A DNA stretch of 5,506 nt from an uncultured Myxococcales bacterium (GTDB lineage Bacteria; Myxococcota_A; UBA9042), in NCBI GenBank assembly GCA_937915965.1, contig CALGHC010000570.1, positions 1-5,506 of the forward strand, in the 5' to 3' direction. The position numbers were made by a program, and so were the translations under genes. This document shows positions 1 to 5,203 of this stretch, in pieces. Each line of letters starts with the position of its first letter. The stretch's first letter is position 1. Under the pieces are notes generated by a model. That model saw nothing but the letters and a program-made list of their open reading frames with translations, made no database searches and was not told the DNA's origin.

Positions 1-3000
1 AGGCCCGGTGTGCCGCGGTCCTTGGTCGCGCAGCACATCGTCGTCTTGCAGGTGTCGGCCGGGTCGCTGCTGTTGAACTCTCCGGACGTCACGCAGATCT
101 CGTTGGCGATGCACTTCTTGTCGGGGCCGCACTCGAACTTCGTCGAGTTGTAGCCGAACTTCGGTCCGTACGTGCACGGCGGCGGCGCCGAAGTCCAGCA
201 CTCGATCAGGTCATTGCTCTGGGTGTCGAAGCAGTCACTCTTGAGCATCATCGAGTAGCCGATTCCCCACGGCCACTGGCCTTCGTAGTAGACCTCGTCG
301 ACGAGCTTGTCCTCGGGGTTCCACAGCTGCACCTTGTCGAGGCCGTTCGACAGCAGATAGTAGCCATTTTGGGTGTTGTCGCCCCAGGCGTAGAAGGCAT
401 CCAGGCCGTTGTTGTCGACGACATTGGCCGAACGCACGACCAGCGCGTACGTGAACGGCGGGATCTGGTAGGCGTCGTAGCCTGGCTCCATGGCCGTGGT
501 CTCGGGCAGCAGCTTGCCGGCGACCACGCAGTAGGGACCAGCTGGGTTCTGCGCCGATGGCGCGTGCCACACGCCGCCGGTGTGGCCGGCGACGTTGCCG
601 TTGTCGCTGGTGTCGGTCAGCGTCGCGCCTGTGCCTTCATTGAGGGCCAGCGAAACGAGCGTGCCCTTCATCGTCGAGCCCCAGGTGACCTGCGGACCGA
701 AGCTCGGGCGGAACAGCACGTTATCGCGGACGTGGAAGCTGCGTGCGTAGCCCTTCATGGGATGCAGAAGCTGCCCGGTGCTGCCGCTCACGACGCCGCC
801 GACGGCGACGCTCTTGGCCGTCAGCGGGCTCTTTGCCCAGGCCAGCAGCGGCGCCTCGGCCTTCTGCCGGCCGTTGTAGTAGGCGCGCCAGGTGTCGTGC
901 TCGACGACGATCGCGACGTGGAACCACTGGCCCGTGACGCCGGCGCCGATCTCGAGCTTCTCGTTGCCCGCGATCGCCCACAGCTTGCCGGCCTGGCTTC
1001 GCACCGAGACGAAGTAGTCGCCCTGCGCGCCGAACGCGAAGAGATCGCTGCAGCCTTCCTGGCCGCCCTGGCCATCATCGCAGGAGCCCGCGGCGACCAG
1101 CGAATCGAGCAGGAACCAGCCGTGGAAGGTCATCGTGTCGCTGAATCCAAGCGGCGCGCCCGGTGTCACGCCGACGTAGGCGCCGTTGCCGTCGAGGGCC
1201 AAGCTGGTGCAGCTGCCCTCGACCTGACAGCTCGACGAGCAACCGTCGCTGCTCGCGCCGTTCCAGTCGTCGCACTGTTCAGCGATCTCGGTGCGGCCAT
1301 TGCCACAGTACGGCTTCACCAGGTGCTTCTCGTCGCCGGTGATCACCGGGTTGCCCTTCTCGTCGACGGAGTACTTTTCGTCCTTGAAGGTCCAGCCGAT
1401 CAGCGAGATCACCTGCTTGGTCGGGTTGAAGATCTCGAACCACTCGCCGTTGTCGTCCTTGACGCCATCGGGGTTGGGCATGACCTCCGTGATGATCAGC
1501 GTGCCCTCGGCCAGGGGTTCGGGCTCCTTTTGGCAGGACTCGTCGCAGCCATCGTCGCCGACGTTGTTGCCGTCGTCGCACTGCTCGCCGTTGTCCTTGT
1601 GGAGGATGCCGTCGCCGCACTTGGGCTTGGCGGTGCAGTCGCCCAGGATGCACCAGAGGTCTTCACCGCAGGGCGTCTGGTCGGGCTTGTTGGTCTTCTG
1701 GTCCTCTTCCTTGCAGGGGTTCTTGCAGCTGGGGTTGGCCTTGCCCGGTGTGCCCAGGTCGCCCAAGCCGAACTTCACCTTGCCCAGGCACCAGTTCTTG
1801 TAGTCGTCGTTCTTCTTGGTCTCCAGCGCCTCGGGGTCGAGCGACATCGTCTGGCCGTTGCCGATGTCGAAGCCGACGTCCTCGCAGCCAGGCTGCGGGT
1901 TCTGCGGATCGCACAGCAGGCCCTTTTGCACGTAGGCGACCTTGTCGATGATCTGGTCGTTCCACTGCAGGATGACGTGGTCGATCAGGTTGGCCATCGT
2001 GAACAGCTTCGGGTCGTTGGGGTTCTTGCCGTAGACGTAGGCCGGCTGGATGCCGCCGTTCTTGGCGATCTCGCCGCTGATCGCCAGCACTACATATGCG
2101 CCCGAGCCGATGTTCAGCGCGCCACCGGCGTCGATCTTGTGCTCGTTGTTGCCGTTGTCCTTGAGCGTCCAGCCGTTGATGTCGATCGCCTTGCCGGTGG
2201 TGTTGTGCAGCTCAAGCCACTCGCCGGTGGCGTCGCCGACAACCTTGGGGCGAACCATCAGCTCGGTGATGATGATCGAGCCGACCTCGAACGTCTCGTT
2301 GAGGCAGTTCTCCGAGCAGCCGTCGCCCGGCTTGTTGTTGCCGTCGTCACACTCTTCAAAGAGGTCCTGCTTGCCATCCCCACAGGTCTCCGAGTCGCAC
2401 TTGTCGCCAAACCCGTCGCCGTCCTTGTCGTTCTGGTCGGGGTTGGCGAAGTTGGGGCAGTTGTCGCAGACGTCCCCTACGCCGTCGGCGTCGTTGTCAT
2501 TCTGTTCGGGGTTCTCGAGCGAAGGGCAGTTGTCGCAGGCGTCGCCGTGCAGATCCTTGTCACTGTCCTTCTGGCCCGGGTTGGGCACGAAGACGCAGTT
2601 GTCCTTGTCGTTGTTGACGTTGTCGCTGTCCTGATCCTGATCGGCTGGCGTGCACGAGGGGTTGGCGGCGCCCGGCGAACCGTAGTCGCCGTAGCCGTTG
2701 GGCACCTCGATGTAGGCGTGGCACCAGTAGATCGGGTTGTCGTTGAAGACCGAGTTCATCGCTTGGGGATGAAGCTGCAGCGCCTTGCCCGTGATCGGGC
2801 CGGGCGTGTGGGTGCTGTAGACCAGCTTGTCGACCGTCTTGCCGTCCGGGTCGATCAGATCGATGTTGTCGGCGACGTTGTCGAGCAGCAGACCGTTCCA
2901 GGCGGACTTGACCGGGATCTGACCGTTGAAGGTCTTGTTGGTCGACGCGCCGAGCACCAGATAACCGTCCGCTTCGACTGTGACGTTGCCCGGATCGGCG

Positions 3001-4841
3001 ATCTTGTACGTGCCGCTCTTGCCCGTGCTCAGCGTCCAGCCGTCGAAGTCGATGGGCGCGTCGGTGCCGTTGTGGATCTCGATCCACTCGCCAAACGCGT
3101 CGTCGACGTTCACGGAGTGAACGAAGATCTCCGAGAAGCAGATCTTCGAGGCCGAGCCGGAGACGACCTTGCAGTTGTCGCAGCCATCGTTGGGTTCGTT
3201 GTTGCCGTCGTCGCACTGCTCGTTGTTGTCGAGCTCGCCGTCACCGCAGATCTGGGCGTCGCATGCGTCGCCAGCGGGGTCGTTGTCGCTGTTCTCCTGA
3301 CCCGGGTTGTCATCCTTGGGGCAGTTGTCGCATGCGTCGCCGAGCGGGTCGTTGTCGCTGTTGGCCTGATCCTTGTTGGGGATCTTCGAACAGTTGTCCT
3401 TGTTGTCCTCGATGCCGTCCTGGTCGGTGTCGATCTTGGGGCACGGTGGGTTGGCCACGCCCGGCGAGCCGGAGTCGCCGCCGAGCAGGCCAGCGCTGGC
3501 CGCACACCACGCCTCGGCGACGTCGTTGGAGAAAGCGTCGACCATCGCCGGCTCGAGGCTCATCGCCTTGCCGCTGTACTGGCCCATGTCCCAGCCGCTG
3601 CCCCACTGCACCGAGTCGATCACCGTGGGGCCGACCAGCACCGCGAGGCTGTCGCTGCCGTCGTCGAAGAGGACGCCATTGTAGGTGTAGCCGACGTTGA
3701 GTCCGCCATTCTTGAGGGGGTCTGCGTTGCGGCCGAAGACGAAGTAGCTCTTCGCCGGGACCGACAGGCCGCACTTCGCCACCTCGTGGGATTCGGTGCC
3801 GCTGAGGTTGCCGATGATCAGGCCGTTGAGTGGCACCGCGACGTTCAGGGTGTTGTAGACCTCGAACCACTCACCGACGTCGTCCGCGACCGCGTCCGGT
3901 GAGACGTGAATCTCCGTGATCACCAACGCACCCAGCGCCAGGTCGTTCGGCACCAACGGACAGGATCCGGCGTCGACGTCTTTGGCCACATCGGGTACGT
4001 CGGCGACAGCGTCGTCGTCGGTGTCGTCATCGGCGTCATCGGCGGTTTCGGCCGCGTCGGGCTCGGCGAGGCACAGCGCCGCGTAGTCGTCGCAGCAATC
4101 GCCGAAGTCGACGCACAAGCTGTCGCAGTTGCACGCTCCGCCTGTCCACATGCCGCACTGGTCCGCGCACGAGCCGCCGCCTGCGTCGCTCTCGGTGTCT
4201 TCGACCGACGCGTCGGCGTCGTCGGTGTCGGCGGGCGGCGCCTTGCAAACGTCGCCGTAGTCCGCGCAGCAGTCGTCGAAATCTGCGCACTGATCGTCGC
4301 AGTTGCACGTATCCGAGCCGATGTACTCGCCGCACTGGCCCACGCACGAACCGCCCGTCGCGTCGGAGTCGCCGCCGGCGTCGATGACGTCGGGCACCAA
4401 CTGGCAGATATTCATGTAGTCGTCGCAGCAGTCGCCGGCTCCAGCACACGCCTCGTCGCAGTTGCAGGTCGCGCCGAAGTCGAAGTCGCCACAGTGATCG
4501 ACGCAGCTGTCGGGGATAACGACCGCGCCGTCGCCGTCGTCGGCCGTGTCGGTCACGGCTACGTCGGTGGTCCCGGTCGCCGCATCGGGCTGGTCGACAT
4601 CGTCTGCGTCACCGCCGGTGGCGTCATCTTCGGAGACGGTGTCGTCGACCGGGGAGACCTCAGATGTGTCCGCCGCGCCGCTCGCGGTGTCCTTCTTCTC
4701 CTCGTCACTGCTACAGCCGCTGATCGCGACGAGCAGCCCAAGGGCGCCGATCAGAAGTCGATATCTGCCAATGAGTACAAAGGCTTGTTGTGCAATTGTG
4801 GCGTTCGTCTCCGAAGGCTCGACAAGCTCTGAACGGACCAT
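1..4841 (-). CDS. Giant modular surface lipoprotein (3 SMB, 4 LTD, TSP3, DUF4215 and LamG modules), 3' end outside the window
   Basis: I read 1613 codons from ATG at 4841 to the left edge with no stop or frameshift. The start is supported by GAGGTG just upstream. Residues 1-43 form a lipoprotein signal peptide (I40-S-G-C43), followed by an acidic linker (44-111). Modules then follow: three 8-Cys somatomedin-B-like domains (113-257), LTD1 (303-467), TSP3 (471-528), DUF4215 (532-557), LTD2 (565-730), TSP3 (734-816), DUF4215 (820-846), LTD3 (853-1039), DUF4215 (1075-1103), and a split LTD4 (from 1112) containing a fourth DUF4215 repeat and a LamG domain. Ser at +2 after Cys43 favours the outer membrane by the E. 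coli Lol rule. No catalytic domain is visible. LTD, SMB and LamG are mainly interaction folds and TSP3 binds calcium, so adhesion or scaffolding is inferred. The gene is unnamed, and its true length is unknown because the 3' end lies outside. Confidence 0.96.
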   Translation of the reverse strand, partial: MVRSELVEPSETNATIAQQAFVLIGRYRLLIGALGLLVAISGCSSDEEKKDTASGAADTSEVSPVDDTVSEDDATGGDADDVDQPDAATGTTDVAVTDTADDGDGAVVIPDSCVDHCGDFDFGATCNCDEACAGAGDCCDDYMNICQLVPDVIDAGGDSDATGGSCVGQCGEYIGSDTCNCDDQCADFDDCCADYGDVCKAPPADTDDADASVEDTESDAGGGSCADQCGMWTGGACNCDSLCVDFGDCCDDYAALCLAEPDAAETADDADDDTDDDAVADVPDVAKDVDAGSCPLVPNDLALGALVITEIHVSPDAVADDVGEWFEVYNTLNVAVPLNGLIIGNLSGTESHEVAKCGLSVPAKSYFVFGRNADPLKNGGLNVGYTYNGVLFDDGSDSLAVLVGPTVIDSVQWGSGWDMGQYSGKAMSLEPAMVDAFSNDVAEAWCAASAGLLGGDSGSPGVANPPCPKIDTDQDGIEDNKDNCSKIPNKDQANSDNDPLGDACDNCPKDDNPGQENSDNDPAGDACDAQICGDGELDNNEQCDDGNNEPNDGCDNCKVVSGSASKICFSEIFVHSVNVDDAFGEWIEIHNGTDAPIDFDGWTLSTGKSGTYKIADPGNVTVEADGYLVLGASTNKTFNGQIPVKSAWNGLLLDNVADNIDLIDPDGKTVDKLVYSTHTPGPITGKALQLHPQAMNSVFNDNPIYWCHAYIEVPNGYGDYGSPGAANPSCTPADQDQDSDNVNNDKDNCVFVPNPGQKDSDKDLHGDACDNCPSLENPEQNDNDADGVGDVCDNCPNFANPDQNDKDGDGFGDKCDSETCGDGKQDLFEECDDGNNKPGDGCSENCLNETFEVGSIIITELMVRPKVVGDATGEWLELHNTTGKAIDINGWTLKDNGNNEHKIDAGGALNIGSGAYVVLAISGEIAKNGGIQPAYVYGKNPNDPKLFTMANLIDHVILQWNDQIIDKVAYVQKGLLCDPQNPQPGCEDVGFDIGNGQTMSLDPEALETKKNDDYKNWCLGKVKFGLGDLGTPGKANPSCKNPCKEEDQKTNKPDQTPCGEDLWCILGDCTAKPKCGDGILHKDNGEQCDDGNNVGDDGCDESCQKEPEPLAEGTLIITEVMPNPDGVKDDNGEWFEIFNPTKQVISLIGWTFKDEKYSVDEKGNPVITGDEKHLVKPYCGNGRTEIAEQCDDWNGASSDGCSSSCQVEGSCTSLALDGNGAYVGVTPGAPLGFSDTMTFHGWFLLDSLVAAGSCDDGQGGQEGCSDLFAFGAQGDYFVSVRSQAGKLWAIAGNEKLEIGAGVTGQWFHVAIVVEHDTWRAYYNGRQKAEAPLLAWAKSPLTAKSVAVGGVVSGSTGQLLHPMKGYARSFHVRDNVLFRPSFGPQVTWGSTMKGTLVSLALNEGTGATLTDTSDNGNVAGHTGGVWHAPSAQNPAGPYCVVAGKLLPETTAMEPGYDAYQIPPFTYALVVRSANVVDNNGLDAFYAWGDNTQNGYYLLSNGLDKVQLWNPEDKLVDEVYYEGQWPWGIGYSMMLKSDCFDTQSNDLIECWTSAPPPCTYGPKFGYNSTKFECGPDKKCIANEICVTSGEFNSSDPADTCKTTMCCATKDRGTPG
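30..176 (-). other. Cys-rich insert before the end of LTD4, residues 1556-1604
   Basis: Seven cysteines (1556, 1571, 1577, 1583, 1598, 1603, 1604) fall within 49 residues, including a CC pair. I recognise no named family. It is followed by RGTPG at the window edge, resembling the closing GTPG-x-AN of the other LTDs, so this segment appears to sit within the last loop of LTD4. Confidence 0.65.
177..527 (-). other. LTD4, C-terminal part, residues 1439-1555
   Basis: YQIPPFTYALVVR (1458-1470), NNG (1477-1479), a YYLLSNGLDKVQLWNP strand (1494-1509), KLVDEVYYEG (1512-1521), MMLKSD (1531-1536) and a CW pair (1548-1549) line up in order with the second half of LTD1: VPAKSYFVFGR, NGG, DSLAVLV, VIDSVQWG, MSLEP, WC. 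No GEW strand precedes them within 300 residues except the one at 1132, which supports one split domain. Confidence 0.72.
528..1211 (-). other. LamG/concanavalin-A-like domain inserted in LTD4, residues 1211-1438
   Basis: SLALDGNGAYVGV (1213-1225), the FSDTMTFHGWF strand (1233-1243), GQWFHVAIVVE (1304-1314) and WRAYYNGRQ (1318-1326) are the signature strands of a LamG_3-type jelly roll. It ends with SLALNEGTGATLTDTSDNGN (1397-1416) and GGVW (1422-1425), a distant form of the LdEGsG..DsSGNG tail seen with such domains. An internal Cys pair lies at 1254/1264. These domains usually bind carbohydrate or protein; the ligand cannot be told from sequence. Confidence 0.82.
1227..1307 (-). other. Degenerate fourth DUF4215 repeat inside LTD4, residues 1179-1205
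   Basis: CGNGRTEIAEQCDDWN and SDGCSSSC match the myxobacterial cysteine-rich repeat, with two changes from the other three copies: CGDG becomes CGNG, and the Gly of CDDGN becomes Trp1193. It sits immediately before the LamG domain. Confidence 0.82.
1308..1508 (-). other. LTD4, N-terminal part, residues 1112-1178
   Basis: This part has TLIITEVMPNP (1114-1124), GEWFEIFN (1132-1139) and GWTFKDEK (1149-1156), the start of a canonical lamin-tail domain. After K1172-H-L-V the LTD pattern stops and a DUF4215-type repeat begins at C1179. The expected mid and late LTD strands reappear only after about 260 residues (positions 177-527). Confidence 0.82.
1533..1724 (-). other. Cys-rich linker and third DUF4215 repeat, residues 1040-1103
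   Basis: Residues 1040-1074 carry four cysteines (1043, 1058, 1064, 1069) in a short Lys/Asp-rich segment in the place where TSP3 repeats occur after LTD1 and LTD2. It is followed by CGDGILHKDNGEQCDDGN (from C1075) and GDDGCDESC (to C1103). I do not recognise the four-Cys segment as a named family. Confidence 0.8.
1725..2285 (-). other. Lamin-tail domain 3 (LTD3), residues 853-1039
   Basis: Elements are SIIITELMVRP (855-865), GEWLELHN (873-880), NGWTLKDNG (889-897), HKI (901-903) and a GSGAYVVLA strand (912-920). Then come KNGG (927-930), VILQW (956-960), IIDKVAY (964-970), MSLDP (999-1003), WC (1017-1018) and GTPGKAN (1030-1036). Residues 931-955 and 974-990 look like loop expansions compared with LTD1. 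One expansion carries a Cys pair, C977/C986. Confidence 0.88.
2304..2642 (-). other. TSP3 repeats plus second DUF4215 repeat, residues 734-846
   Basis: Three TSP3 units have cysteines at 749/769, 772/792 and 795/815, each pair 20 residues apart, with DNCP and NPEQNDNDADG-like calcium ligand motifs. It runs into CGDGKQDLFEECDDGN (from C820) and GDGCSENC (to C846). This is one TSP3 unit longer than the equivalent spacer after LTD1. Confidence 0.9.
2652..3149 (-). other. Lamin-tail domain 2 (LTD2), residues 565-730
   Basis: It contains CFSEIFVHS (568-576), GEWIEIHN (584-591) and DGWTLS (600-605). A V-EADGYLVLG strand (622-631) follows, then NIDLIDPDG (659-667), VDKLVYS (670-676), a WC pair (706-707) and GSPGAAN (721-727). 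All elements of a complete LTD are present in order. Confidence 0.88.
3171..3431 (-). other. TSP3 repeats plus first DUF4215/Myxo_disulf repeat, residues 471-557
   Basis: DTDQDGIEDNKDNC opens a calcium-binding thrombospondin type 3 stretch. Its Cys pairs (C484/C504 and C507/C527) each span 20 residues and lie among DNDP-GDACD motifs. It runs directly into CGDGELDNNEQCDDGN (from C532) and DGCDNC (to C557), the myxobacterial cysteine-rich repeat. Together they form a rigid spacer between LTD1 and LTD2. Confidence 0.88.
3441..3935 (-). other. Lamin-tail domain 1 (LTD1), residues 303-467
   Basis: The domain opens with LVITEIHVSP (306-315) and the hallmark GEWFEVYN (323-330). A VPAKSYFVFGR strand follows (361-371), then NGG (378-380), an SLAVLV strand (398-403) and VIDSVQWG (407-414). 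It closes with SLEP (428-431), WC (445-446) and GSPGVAN (458-464). This order is typical of bacterial LTDs, an Ig-like fold found in many secreted proteins. The usual G-W-T-L tryptophan is replaced here (N339-G-L341). Confidence 0.88.
4071..4505 (-). repeat. Three somatomedin-B-like 8-Cys domains, residues 113-257
   Basis: SMB1 (C113-C146), SMB2 (C166-C199) and SMB3 (C225-C257) each have eight cysteines spaced C-x3-C-x(7-8)-C-x-C-x3-C-x5-CC-x6-C. This matches the somatomedin B fold known from vitronectin and ENPP proteins, including the CNCD and CC-x-DY cores (D141-Y142, D194-Y195, D252-Y253). In animals the domain is a small, fully disulfide-bonded, protein-binding knot. The linkers are Asp/Ala/Thr-rich and each ends in a DA..GG-SC-like junction, as does the linker before LTD1 (VDAGSC). 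That suggests duplication of a domain-plus-linker unit of about 53-59 residues. Confidence 0.85.
4713..4841 (-). other. Lipoprotein signal peptide with lipobox, residues 1-43
   Basis: The hydrophobic core (L29 to I40) follows a basic patch, R26-Y-R28, and ends in I40-S41-G42-C43, a good signal peptidase II lipobox. Cys43 would be lipidated. The residues after it are S44 and S45, with no Asp at +2, which by the E. coli rule means export to the outer membrane. The n-region is long (about 28 residues) and includes Glu5, Glu8 and Glu11. I looked for a later start, but codons 2-28 contain no ATG, GTG or TTG, so the long n-region appears real. Confidence 0.88.
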
Positions 4842-4845
4842 GTAA

Positions 4846-4851
4846 CACCTC
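4846..4851 (-). promoter_or_regulatory. Shine-Dalgarno sequence GAGGTG for the lipoprotein gene
   Basis: On the minus strand GAGGTG is followed by TTAC and then the ATG at 4841-4839, so the GAGG core lies 6 nt from the start codon. This decides the start. It is also the first ATG after an upstream stretch with no plausible coding sequence. Confidence 0.8.
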
Positions 4852-4875
4852 AGATCTGCGCCAGGAAAGCGCCCA

Positions 4876-4904
4876 AGACTACGGCAGGGCAGCAGGCCAT
4901 GCAA
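4876..4904 (-). promoter_or_regulatory. Candidate sigma-70-type promoter for the lipoprotein gene
   Basis: On the minus strand TTGCAT (4904-4899) and TAGTCT (4881-4876) are separated by exactly 17 bp. The -35 keeps TTG and the -10 keeps the first two and the last bases of TATAAT, its most conserved positions. Transcription would start near 4869, leaving a leader of about 28 nt that contains the GAGGTG. Each hexamer matches only 3 of 6 bases, so this is a suggestion based on spacing and position. Confidence 0.4.
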
Positions 4905-4996
4905 GAATCGCGGCCTTGCTGCCCGCGCCCGGCATGCTGCCAGGATCCGTCGCCCGGCGCGAGTCGTCGGCGCTCGGGCCGCTCGTTGGCGCTGGG

Positions 4997-5112
4997 GCTG
5001 CATTGGCCGGCGTGCCCGATCCGGCGCCGCATTGGCCGGCGTGCCCGGTCCGGTGCTGCATGGGCCGGCGTGCCGGGTCATGTGCTGCATGGGCCGGCGT
5101 GCCCGGTTCGGC
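4997..5112. repeat. Four tandem copies of a 29-bp repeat in the intergenic region
   Basis: Units start at 4997, 5026, 5055 and 5084, exactly 29 bp apart. All share a GCAT block followed by GGCCGGCGTGCC; units 1-2 read CATTGG and units 3-4 read CATGGG, and the last 7-8 bases of each unit vary most. A fragment of the core (GGCGTGCCC) recurs at 5110-5118. GGCCGGC contains a GCCGGC palindrome, and on the minus strand CCGG-GCACG-CCGG can form a small stem. Copies abut with no spacers, so this is not a CRISPR array. A period of 29 is not a multiple of 3, which argues against selection as coding sequence. The array ends about 90 bp upstream of the candidate -35. Confidence 0.9.
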
Positions 5113-5203
5113 GTGCCCCTGTCGACGCATCCTGGTTGGCTCTGGAACGAGCGGCGCGCGGGGCCCAATTCGTGTGACTTCCGTCGACCTCGTCCTCCAG
5201 GCA

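Larger units (their letters stand above)
4842..5203. other. Intergenic region between the two minus-strand genes
   Basis: These 362 bp separate the TGA of the upstream gene from the ATG of the lipoprotein gene. They hold the 29-bp tandem array, the candidate promoter and the Shine-Dalgarno sequence. The stretch at 5113-5203, just after the upstream stop codon, shows no convincing hairpin followed by a T-run, so I find no intrinsic terminator. Short open frames here are Arg/Pro/Ala/His-rich, change with the repeat phase and have no convincing ribosome binding site. Confidence 0.75.

Noticed and set aside
2050..2634. Plus-strand Ser/Leu/Pro-rich frame opposite the TSP3 repeats
   Set aside because: Its apparent internal repetition mirrors the TSP3 repeats of the minus-strand gene read in another frame.
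369..3902. Plus-strand open frame of about 1177 codons starting with TTG
   Set aside because: It is in exact antiparallel codon register with the minus-strand lipoprotein gene, so GAC (Asp) reads as GTC (Val). It stays open because the real gene avoids TTA, CTA and TCA codons, and it ends exactly at a TCA serine codon (residue 314). The translation is a Val/Ala/Asp-rich low-complexity shadow with no domains.
3906..4832. Plus-strand open frame of 308 codons opposite the SMB and linker region
   Set aside because: It lies in the same antisense register as above, opposite the Asp-rich linkers and SMB domains. It has no motifs and no supported start.
4997..5112. Possible CRISPR array
   Set aside because: The 29-bp units are directly adjacent with no spacers, differ in sequence at their ends, and no cas genes are visible.
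4850..5130. Short minus-strand frames across the intergenic repeats
   Set aside because: They are Arg/Pro/Ala/His-rich and change frame relative to the 29-bp period. They have no convincing Shine-Dalgarno sequence and resemble no known protein.
5113..5203. Intrinsic terminator for the upstream gene
   Set aside because: There are GC-rich runs such as GGGCCCCGCGCGCC, but no stable stem followed by a T-rich tract on the minus strand.
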